Shown piece after piece: positions 20,401 to 25,600 of a stretch of DNA of 64,000 bases (positions are counted from its first letter, which is position 1; each line of letters opens with the position of its first letter). The notes beneath the pieces are model-generated. The model did not search any database, was not told the origin of the DNA, and worked only from the letters and a program-made list of their open reading frames with translations. Source of the DNA: Gibbula magus (lineage: Eukaryota > Mollusca > Gastropoda > Trochida > Trochidae); contig OW388305.1 in assembly GCA_936450465.1 (NCBI GenBank), positions 37,953,187-38,017,186 of the forward strand, written 5' to 3'. The translations under genes and the position numbers were made by a program.

Positions 20401-22094
20401 CTGGAGAAGAAGTCGAAAAAGCGAAAAGTTTACAGACGGACGGACACCATCCCATGCCATAAGCCCATCTGGCCTTTCAAGCCTGATGAGCTAAAAAGTG
20501 TCATTTCAGTTTATACAAGTAAAAGCGCCTCAGAGCAGCTTTGAGTAGCTGGATAATTGCGCTATACAGATGTTTGCTTTTCACACGGCAAATGCAAATG
20601 TCCTGACTAAAATTGTTATTACCATCTACTACTCCTTCCTTTAAAGGTACATCCATTGCGTTTCATAAAATTTTATTTGGCTTTAATACGTTCAAACTCA
20701 CCACGTGCGCTGTTTCCAATACAAATAAATTAACTAAGCTTGCATATTCATCCCCAATCGCCATATATATCATAATTACCAGTTTCCAATTAAATTGAGT
20801 AACATCATTATGCATGTGCAGAAACCGAAACTGCACGACATATTTACATGCATAGTAGTTATATGACCTGTTAAACAGTATCACCTCAAATTTGCCTTTT
20901 TGTCTGTTAAAGCCTAAATAAGATTCCAAAACTACGTTTGACTCATTGGCACGCGCAACAGGATGTGCATTGTCCGGTTTTCGATCAGAAATCACTACTT
21001 TTACATTCATATGATTTAAACATATTTATTCCATAAATCGATCCGGATTGGCAAACAAGCTGACGCTTATGTCAATGCCGCTCCGGGATACAAAATACAT
21101 AAAATAAATGTCATGATGAATGAACAATAAATTGTATTACATGTCTGAAAAGAATAATACACCAATCATTGCTAGTCGTCAATGTCATTGAAATTATTTT
21201 GAATCAAATCTGCCACTTAAATTTATGAACGTGTGCACGGAATTTAAAAGTTCTTTGTTTACACTGTCTGGAGAGTTTTGGTTTCCGAAAAGAACTGATT
21301 TTAGGTCAAATCCTTAGTGTATCGTCAATACACTAAGTCTACTATCATCAAAATGGTAGTTTTCGGTAACAGGCGGTACTTCCCGATAAAGTAACACCAT
21401 TTATAACGTTCGCAATATGTGACCCCCAACAACACAATGGATGTACCTTTAATTTCTGAAAACAGACCTAAACTGCATAAAAATCATAAAACTGGGAATT
21501 TTAGGTGCATTCACTTATTGTCAATTTCTGCCTGCGTATCTTTTGCCTAGCTATGGATATGCTTGGTAGACAGCCGAGATTTTACGGTGCAACAAGCATT
21601 TCTGTTTGAATTTTCAACATTTATTGTATCAATAGAAGTCTTAACTTAATTGGGCGATAAGTTTTGCATATATGTAATAGTTTACTGGTATAAATGGTCT
21701 TGTATTGCGTAGGTGCGTAGCTTTACCCTACAGCACAGTACAGGCTGAGTCTGTCAGGTTGTTGCAATTTACAGTTGCATGTTTACTGCACTGCAACAAA
21801 ACACGTGTGTATATTGACAAGAAATCGTTTACTAAATACAAGCTTATGCTATTTGTAAACAGAAAAGGGTACTGACATAGTAATTACCATGAAAATAAAC
21901 GCATGTTGCAAGAATCAAAACAAACTAGGCCAAAAGCATTGAATAAAGAAAACACAAAACATGGACACGGAAGCTAGGCATGTAACACGTCGTGACAAGA
22001 AATCTACGTACTTCATCACACTCAGCACTCTCCTACATGATGCAGCAGGGCCTATCCTGCGGATTTGCCAAGTTTCGCATTCCTTGGTGTCCAT
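2374..22094 (-). CDS. TCF19: TCF19-like FHA/PHD protein, whole coding span (8 exons, 532 aa)
   Basis: Transcription factor 19 orthologue: a nuclear, chromatin-associated protein that in vertebrates reads modified histone H3 through its PHD finger. Exons on the minus strand: 22094-22012, 19579-19393, 18658-18542, 15971-15121, 11948-11899, 6982-6923, 6021-5876 and 2478-2374. Together they make 1599 nt (533 codons) with every phase matching. The FHA domain covers about residues 25-130, with the GR, SRHHA and NGTFIN signatures at about 37-38, 56-60 and 82-87. A Ser/Asp-rich disordered middle follows (130-430), then a Lys/Arg stretch (445-465) and a PHD finger (483-531) with Cys483, 486, 501, 504, His509 and Cys512. 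Human TCF19 has the same FHA-to-PHD order but is shorter (about 345 aa), mainly because the middle region differs. Identification comes from domain order and from the EFQFIFE and VQCDDCDLWFHTVCVGC matches to the family. Only the first exon is uncertain. Confidence 0.88.
2495..3190. repeat. 35 bp minisatellite (GAGGTTAAATGTGTTGAGGTTATG..)
   Basis: Degenerate array of a unit of about 35 bp built from TGAGGTTA, GTTAGGTGAGATGA and GTGAGGTGAGG. It starts about 17 bp from the PHD exon acceptor. On the TCF19 coding strand it is a pyrimidine-rich tract about 650 nt long, immediately upstream of that acceptor. Confidence 0.85.
3199..3655. mobile_element. hAT-like MITE (TAGGGCTGTG family)
   Basis: 457 bp starting TAGGGGTGTGCAATAT and ending ATATCCAACCTTA, rich in ATTGCAATA words. 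The flanking 8 bp are GTTGACAC and GTTGAAAC (7 of 8 match). It is the same family as 25492-25937. Confidence 0.65.
3667..4015 (-). repeat. SINE fragment split by a MULE-like insertion
   Basis: SINE body pieces 3667-3728 and 3961-4015 are continuous once the element at 3729-3960 and one copy of GGAGAAAGA are removed. This dates the SINE as the older insertion. Confidence 0.65.
3729..3960. mobile_element. Palindromic MULE-like MITE (CAACTTCC family), copy 1
   Basis: 232 bp, starting CAACTTCCAAACGCAAGG and ending in the inverse GGGAAGTTG; nearly the whole length folds on itself. A perfect 9 bp duplication GGAGAAAGA flanks it (3720-3728, 3961-3969). It is nested inside a SINE. Confidence 0.88.
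4355..4890. mobile_element. TTAA-flanked piggyBac-like MITE (GTAGCACG group)
   Basis: 536 bp between TTAA copies at 4351-4354 and 4891-4894. The ends are AGGCACGGTAGCATG and CGTGCTACAGCACCT (inverse). The centre has a hairpin around ATTTTAATGTGAACACATTA. No ORF of note. Confidence 0.75.
5254..5850. repeat. GTGGAGTGAGTGA minisatellite in TCF19 intron 7
   Basis: About 600 bp of GTGAGTGAT and ATGTGGAGTGAGTGA words in nested higher-order copies of roughly 50-80 bp. The minus strand is a C/A/T tract with few stops, so it gives long false reading frames that run into TCF19 exon 7. Confidence 0.9.
5876..6021 (-). CDS. TCF19: TCF19 exon 7 (basic patch and first half of the PHD finger)
   Basis: 146 nt between acceptor CTTTTACAG and donor GTGAGT. 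It encodes KRFGPTGKKRLRV, an acidic stretch, and DTCASCDCSRPSDRRVQW, with the first zinc ligands of the PHD finger. It ends in phase 0. A C/A/T-rich minisatellite begins within about 30 bases of the donor. Confidence 0.92.
6312..6500 (-). repeat. SINE fragment
   Basis: Body of the CCTCA-tailed SINE: TATTTCACTTATATC, GGCTGCTAGT, AACTAGCGAACCATGG and TTTGCACC blocks. The tRNA head is lost. Confidence 0.65.
6923..6982 (-). CDS. TCF19: TCF19 exon 6 (Ser/Lys-rich)
   Basis: 60 nt between acceptor TTTCGTCAG and donor GTATGT, encoding KSSDIRPSSGPPSSNKKRK. With the start of exon 7 it builds a basic cluster that probably acts as a nuclear localisation signal. The phase is 1 at both ends. Confidence 0.85.
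7374..7776. mobile_element. TTAA-flanked MITE (GTTCTATC group), diverged
   Basis: About 400 bp between TTAA at 7370-7373 and 7777-7780. The right end CCCCGATAGAACCCTCTC and the internal blocks match the copies at 28961-29834. Confidence 0.6.
7851..8105 (-). repeat. SINE copy, tRNA head partly lost
   Basis: CCTCA-tailed SINE in reverse orientation, from GGTGAGGTGAG to CCCCTGGTGGGATTC. Its body spans the AACAGTTCTCTACTGCAGA and TTGCACCCAAACCTTACTG blocks. Confidence 0.75.
8518..10152. repeat. 34 bp minisatellite, about 48 copies
   Basis: Near-identical tandem copies of CTCTGCACCATATTGCCCCC plus AATAAACTCGGTAC (34 bp). Variants differ at a few positions (GCCCCC/GCCCCT/TCCCCC; CTCGG/CTCAG/CTTGG/CTCTG). 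A block beginning near 8814 recurs 510 bp later (15 units), including the rare TGCAACAT variant at 8965 and 9475, so the array grew by segmental duplication. Units in the distal third (9720-10070) share TTTCCCCC and a shortened unit. The array is in TCF19 intron 6-5. Confidence 0.97.
10158..10590. mobile_element. Diverged copy of the 51521-51964 MULE-like element
   Basis: It shares the inverted ends TGATTAAAATTGACCTCATT and AATGATAAATCAGACTGA, the AGTGCATCTACC..GGTAGATGCACT arms, and internal blocks (CCTCGCCACAAGGTCTGAG, AGTCAAATAGCTGACCA) with the intact copy. The 34 bp array abuts its left end. No target duplication survives. Confidence 0.7.
10944..11140. mobile_element. Palindromic MITE related to the CAACTTCC family
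   Basis: Inverted arms around GTTTCCATCACTGGCTAAAT and AAGCCAGTGATGGAGGCTGG, with a centre of AGTGCACACAATAAAATTAA. Diverged relative of 3729-3960; flanking duplication not clear. A MULE-like element sits right after it. Confidence 0.6.
11150..11725. mobile_element. MULE-like element carrying a captured RecQ helicase fragment
   Basis: 576 bp with 92 bp TIRs (11150-11241 and 11634-11725; four mismatches noted) starting CATCCTCGATAATCCAGCGC and a perfect 9 bp duplication TGGTGAAAC at 11141-11149 and 11726-11734. That is the size and duplication expected of Mutator-like elements. The roughly 390 bp between the TIRs is not transposase; it is a helicase gene piece (11255-11590). Non-autonomous. 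Confidence 0.88.
11255..11590 (+). pseudogene. RecQ-type DNA helicase fragment, disrupted
   Basis: Reads FSVENLTETQKKVLSSLYEK, then VFMFIKTGGGK, and after a 9 bp insert (TGATTAAAA, bringing a stop) SLCYQAFPIICES and TRVLVISPLIS. These are the Q-motif region, Walker A (GGGKSLCYQ) and motif Ia (VISPLISL) of RecQ/ATP-dependent helicases. Nothing follows motif Ia, and the right TIR begins soon after. A captured piece, not a functional gene. Confidence 0.75.
11899..11948 (-). CDS. TCF19: TCF19 exon 5 (small acidic exon)
   Basis: 50 nt microexon between acceptor ATTGTTTCAG and donor GTAAGT, encoding SKRDPDGESMFSEDSD. Both phases (2 in, 1 out) match the neighbours, which is the main support for so short an exon. 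Confidence 0.85.
12020..12570. mobile_element. TATCCCAC-ended repeat with internal 171 bp tandem blocks
   Basis: Bounded by TATCCCACCGGTT and ACCAGTGGGATA. Inside, TATCAAAAGGCACCACTTCA recurs at 12239 and 12410 (171 bp apart), with a more diverged copy near 12082. It ends in a GGACGGACAGACGGACGG stretch. I do not recognise a named family. Confidence 0.55.
12857..14314. repeat. 177 bp tandem array ending GGGGGTATA
   Basis: Five to six copies of a unit of exactly 177 bp (CTACCT landmarks at 13141, 13318, 13495, 13672 and 13849) with blocks GAGCATCACAGTTCTT and TTCGGAACTGGTTTTCGA. 177 is 59 codons, so one frame stays open across copies without being a gene. It ends with GGACGGAAGGACGGACGG and AACGGGGGTATAA, as in other invertebrate interspersed repeats. 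Confidence 0.75.
14330..14500. repeat. GGTCACCAAAT repeat relic
   Basis: Two copies of GGGTCACCAAATCTACAATT / GGGTCACCAAATTTACGATT with TTTAGAAT. The same blocks occur at 20225-20500, next to a GACGGACGGAC tract. The next MULE-like MITE inserted into its end. Confidence 0.5.
14504..14726. mobile_element. Palindromic MULE-like MITE (CAACTTCC family), copy 2
   Basis: 223 bp, CAACTTCCAAACGCAAGGC to GGGAAGTTG, with a perfect 9 bp duplication GGAGAATGG (14495-14503, 14727-14735). Confidence 0.9.
14778..15093 (-). repeat. Full-length tRNA-derived SINE beside a TCF19 splice donor
   Basis: Head in reverse: AAGCGCAGTGGTTAGCGCG (A box) and GGGTTTGAATCCC (B box); tail (CCTCA)n. It is flanked by a 13 bp duplication TTTTAAGAAATGA (14765-14777, 15094-15106). 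The right end is 27 bp from the exon 4 border. Confidence 0.9.
15121..15971 (-). CDS. TCF19: TCF19 exon 4 (long disordered linker)
   Basis: 851 nt, residues 130-413. The acceptor TTTGTTTTCAAAG keeps phase 0; the open frame continues about 40 bases upstream, but no acceptor there fits the phase. The peptide is rich in Ser, Asp, Asn and Pro with no recognisable domain. It is far longer than the equivalent mammalian region and accounts for most of the extra length. The donor (AAG|GTGAGG) lies only 14 bases from the duplication flanking a SINE (14778-15093). Confidence 0.88.
16492..17470 (-). repeat. SINE split by a hAT-like insertion
   Basis: Body at 16492-16747, head (AACCTCTGCGTTATCCTACC, CCTCTTGATCCGAAGTCGG) at 17404-17470. 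The halves join across GTTTGAAT, the duplication of the inserted element. Confidence 0.8.
16748..17403. mobile_element. hAT-like non-autonomous element inside a SINE
   Basis: 656 bp, 13 bp inverted ends CACAGGCCCTCGG..CCGAGGGCCTGTG, and a perfect 8 bp duplication GTTTGAAT (16740-16747, 17404-17411). The internal A tract (16780-16804) and the rest hold no transposase. Confidence 0.82.
17470..18541. other. TCF19 intron sequence, no gene seen
   Basis: AT-rich intron with short inverted stretches (AATTAATTAGCAGATTCTCA at 17495 versus TGAGAATCTGTTAATTAATT at 18086) that bound about 600 bp, probably another decayed palindromic element. Small open frames here show no domain. Confidence 0.4.
18542..18658 (-). 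CDS. TCF19: TCF19 exon 3 (end of the FHA domain)
   Basis: 117 nt, phase 0 at both ends, from acceptor ATATTTAACAG to donor GTAAGT. It encodes the last FHA strands (IKDRRILKEGDKITFGH) and ends SEFQFI; exon 4 starts FE, matching the SEFYFMF of vertebrate TCF19. Confidence 0.92.
18935..19040. mobile_element. Half copy of a CAACTTCC-related MITE
   Basis: One arm only: CAACTTCCCCTGCAAGGC, AGTCTCCATCACTG and CCTTGCTGCATTTCC. It directly precedes the complete copy at 19053. Confidence 0.55.
19053..19274. mobile_element. Palindromic MULE-like MITE (CAACTTCC family), copy 3
   Basis: 222 bp, CAACTTCCCAATGCAAGGC to TTTGGAAGTTG. The flanking 9 bp are GTGCTAAAC and GTGCTACAC, differing at one base. It ends about 120 bp from TCF19 exon 2. 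Confidence 0.85.
19393..19579 (-). CDS. TCF19: TCF19 exon 2 (core of the FHA domain)
   Basis: 187 nt from acceptor TTGTTGCAG to donor GTAGGTGAA. It encodes the phosphopeptide-binding core of the FHA domain: RFGRSPDND, NFISRHHADIEAEL and GLNGTFINDVR, which hold the canonical Gly-Arg, Ser-x-x-His and Asn-Gly-Thr positions. It ends in phase 0. Confidence 0.92.
19680..20033. mobile_element. TTAA-flanked piggyBac-like MITE (AGGGGCAGTAGCACG), copy 1
   Basis: 354 bp, AGGAGCAGTAGCACG to CGTGCTACTGCCCCT. The flanks are TCAA (mutated TTAA) and TTAA. Inside is the AAAATGGCCGCCATGCAA block shared by all copies. Confidence 0.8.
20167..20222 (-). repeat. SINE tail fragment
   Basis: GGTGAGGTGAGGTGAC and CTTTCAAGAGTATTTCACTT: only the 3' end of the SINE is left. 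Confidence 0.6.
20225..20500. repeat. GGTCACCAAAT / GACGGACGGAC repeat relic
   Basis: Matches blocks at 14330-14500 (GGTCACCAAATCTACAATTT, TAGAATCTCC, CTGGAGAAGAAG) and ends GGCCTTTCAAGCCTGATGAG. A shorter relative lies at about 27050-27180 in reverse. Confidence 0.5.
20645..21448. mobile_element. TTAA-flanked MITE (AGGTACATCCATTG group)
   Basis: 804 bp between TTAA copies (20641-20644, 21449-21452) with ends AGGTACATCCATTG and CAATGGATGTACCT. Internal ACCGAAACTGCACG / TTTACATGCATAGTAG blocks recur at 30390, 34720, 40480 and 52060, so pieces of this family are scattered through the window. The 115-codon frame inside is not a gene. Confidence 0.7.
22012..22094 (-). CDS. TCF19: TCF19 exon 1 (start codon)
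   Basis: Proposed first coding exon, 83 nt, giving MDTKECETWQIRRIGPAAS and eight more residues, ending in phase 2 before a GTACGT donor. WQIRRIG resembles the FQLLRIG opening of vertebrate TCF19, and the two leftover bases (AA) join exon 2 to read K-LKLGVNRFGR. An in-frame ATG lies further upstream at 22277, but this one sits directly before the family-like sequence and has G at +4. The donor is weaker than those of the other exons, so this is the least certain exon of the gene. Confidence 0.5.
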
Positions 22095-22501
22095 TTGGGG
22101 GGTCAGGGGCCCAAAAAATGACCATGACCAGAATGCTTTGAAATTGCCGCGAAAATGGCGGCCACAGAATATTCGCCAAATGTGACGCTTTTGACAGCTC
22201 GTTTTTTTTGCGGTCGAGGCGATGTTACGGAAACACACGATATTTTCCGAGCACTGGTTGGAGTAATTATTGTGCATAAATATTAAAAATACGTAACTAT
22301 TTAATTCGTGTCGTATTTTATTATTTTGAAAGCAAATAACTAATAATATTAATATAAATTTAAAAAATATGATAAAAGAATAAAGGGGAAAGAGATATAT
22401 GTTTATTTGAATATATGTCTACTATGAACAATTAGTGGCCCCTATTTTAGGGAAATGATGAATGGCGACCATAACATTCAATAACACAACAATCTAGATC
22501 T
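22095..22501. promoter_or_regulatory. Probable bidirectional TCF19/TMEM222 promoter
   Basis: 407 bp separate the divergent start codons. At 22151-22163 the plus strand reads GAAAATGGCGGCC, a good YY1-type AANATGGCGGC element, often found at housekeeping divergent promoters. The overlapping GCCGCGAAAA (reverse TTTTCGCGGC) is one base off an E2F core, which would suit a cell-cycle gene such as TCF19. No TATA box is evident at a sensible distance. The sites are read from sequence; promoter activity is inferred. Confidence 0.55.
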
Positions 22502-22638
22502 ATGGAGGGTGTCAACAACGAGAATACGAATATCAACATGCCAGGCCAACTTCCCATGTATAACGGAAACAACAGGATCGATCATAAAAAATGTCGTTAC
22601 CCCCACTGTATTGTGTGGACTCCAATTCCATGCATAAC
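22502..22638 (+). CDS. TMEM222: TMEM222 exon 1
   Basis: 137 nt from ATG to donor GTGAGA. The N-terminus is polar ([16 protein letters not shown]) and is followed by the conserved [16 protein letters not shown] block. It ends in phase 2. Confidence 0.92.
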
Positions 22639-25600
22639 GTGAGATTTTAATTTTGTTAAATTTTTACAGTTATCGTTTCAGACATTATTTACATATTTTG
22701 ATTGATAACTATCAAATTCATTCACAAGCAAAAGTGAGATTCATGCAGTATAAAATTTAAATATTGTTTACAAATTTTATTACAGACTTAATAGATACAG
22801 GGTATTACAATATACAGTTTATATTTTGATAATTTTAGCTTTTTAGACTCTGTTGCACTTAGTTTATTTATTTATTTAAAAGTCATTTTTAAATATAAGT
22901 TGTCTAGATCAGCGCTGGAATAGGCAGGTTGGGGAACCCCAGAAATCGATGTAAATATCACCAATATTGCATGCAATATTTATAAACAATTTATCAGGCT
23001 ATTTTTACCACACTCATGCAGTAGAGACGCATTTTCATACTGCATGTAGTTTTCTTTGGACCAAATAGACCATCCTAAGGTCTAACAATCACCTGGCGCT
23101 TGATCCAACGCTGCCACATTGAGATAGCATTGATTGTGACGTGACAATAGACACCGGCAACATGCCTCGATCAACATTTATCGTCCAAAACTGTGTTCCA
23201 CAGGAGGTATCGCTTAATTTGATCAAGCCTATTTCCTAGGACGTAGACAGTAGATACTTCACATGACATTACAATGCTTTTACATCATTGAGTTAATGAC
23301 ATCATAATTGTACAATGTCATAAACATGATGATGTCACAATGCTTGATAACACCGTTTTGGAAGTTGAATTGCAGTCGCTGCAGGACTCACAGATTCACA
23401 ATTTTCATTGAAATATAATGAAGAATGGTTTTGGATGATGAAAAGAGTCCCATCCTTGTGTTTTCTGATATCAAATATATCAACACTCGTTGATAAAGCC
23501 TTGGATATTTGTAACTTGTATCAATTCGTGTTGATATCATATCAGAAGACCCTTGGGAGAGATTCCCTATCTAATATATTAAACCTTATGATTTGTTGAA
23601 ATAGACTCCTGATAATCCACCTGATGATCTAATTTATAACTTTGATATTTAAACTTAATTTTTATTTTCAGATGGCTTATCCCATTCATTGGTCATATGG
23701 GAATAGCAACTACTTCTGGTGTCATAAGAGATTTTGCAGGCCCATATTTCGTGTCTGTAAGTTGCTTTTATAAATATTTACATCCCTACGTTTATATCCA
23801 CAGTGTGCCATAGGCGAACATGACTGACAGTGTTGAAAGAAATATTGTCATATTCATGCTTCCATTATGAAAAAAGTTTTAGAATTAAAAAAATTTTCTT
23901 TAATAAACTAATATTTTAGAATTACTATCCACTGCTGCAAGTTGTAGGTGTTGAGTATTGAGCAGTGTCGGCATATATAGGATTGAATGTTTTATAAAAT
24001 AATAATGAAATCTTTTTGTAATTTGCACATAGGTGCACCACAGTGAGAGAATGGCCCCAATCAAATTTTGTGACCTTGACCTTCACAATGATACTTGTGA
24101 ATATGGACTCTCCATCTTTGTACATTGTACTGGGAGAGGCTTCTGCTATTTCTTCATGTTTCTGCGTTTTATTTTGTAGGAGGATGAAATGGGTTTCGGG
24201 AATCCAACAAAGTAAGTGTTCCACCTCCACTCCTCTTTTGCATAACTCAGTTTTATCATGCAAAGTTTCATGCTCTTCCCACAGAGGTTGCTCCATTCAG
24301 TTCTTCCATCAAAACATCTGCTGCATATGGAGCACTTTCTGGGCTAGAAATAGAGAGTCCTGATTGGTTACACGTCAAGAGTTAGTTGTGCAATCTAAAG
24401 ATTAAATGATTTGTTCAGCAAAATATTAAAATATAGTTTTGACATTAAACAACCACACTGTAACAGATCAGGAAAATTAAACTGTATCATGTTTCTGTTG
24501 ACATCAAATTTCTAATCACGAACCTCTAAGTATTTTTTCTTTAAATTTTAAGAGGTAATTAACAGCGGGGATCATGTCACTTTTATGACAATAAGTTGGC
24601 ATTTCCTCATTTGAAAAATACTGATGTTGTAGATATTGGCAGCTGGAGCTGGAGAAGGTCCACGGTGGGAAGGAGATTTGGGACAAAGCCGTGGCTGATG
24701 CATCTGAAGAGTATAAGCGCAGGATGGTGAGATGTTAAATAAAGGATATCTGTCTTTTGTTGACTAATACCATGTTTATCTCATCGAGTAAGAAGCTTAT
24801 ATTTTGCAAATTTCGCAGCCACAAGTGAAAATATATAACTTCTTCCTCACGCGATGAGATAAACATGGTATTTGTCAAGTATTGACAGATATTCTATTTA
24901 TTATATATGATGTCCTTGTAATTACGCCACAAGAGGGTCATTTTCATGTTGAGTGGCAGCTAGGAACACCCCGTTACCATAGTAGCAATGTGACGTCATA
25001 AGCCAAATCGTTACGTCAGACCATGTTTTATGACGTCAAATTATATCAATCATTGGTCAAAGTGAAAATATAAGTTATTTTCCCTGTAGCTTTATAGACA
25101 GTTAATTCACTGATAAATCCCAGTATTTCATTGCTAGTCATATGATAAAACACATTATTATATGACGAGGCAAGAAAAAGACTCTTTTCGGGCTTAATTA
25201 CAAGGATAACCTCATATAATAAATAGAGGATATCTGTCTTTTCTTGACTAATACCATGTTATCTCATCTCGTGAGGTAGAAAAGTTAAATATAACCTTTC
25301 TACCTCACTCGATGAGATAAACATGGTATTAGTCAAGAAAAGACAGATATCCTCTATTTATTCATTAATGAGTAAAAAGTTCCCCAACCAAGGCAACCTT
25401 CTGATTCAAACACTAGGGGTACACTTGATTTGTCTGTACCAGCTGATAGCCAATGTTGAGCAACATGTACTAACACGTGATCAGTCACCCGTAAGGCTGT
25501 GCAACATTATTGCAAAACCAATATATTGCAATACAGAGTTGTGCAATACACGTATTGCAATACAATTTTCATATCGCAATATATTGCACCAACAAATATT

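Noticed and set aside
20663..21010. Minus-strand 115 aa frame upstream of TCF19 exon 2
   Set aside because: It lies within a TTAA MITE whose pieces recur at several places; no family match, and its phase does not serve TCF19.
21915..22277. 120 aa minus-strand frame as a whole gene
   Set aside because: Only the segment 22094-22012 fits the TCF19 start and phase; the rest crosses promoter and intron.
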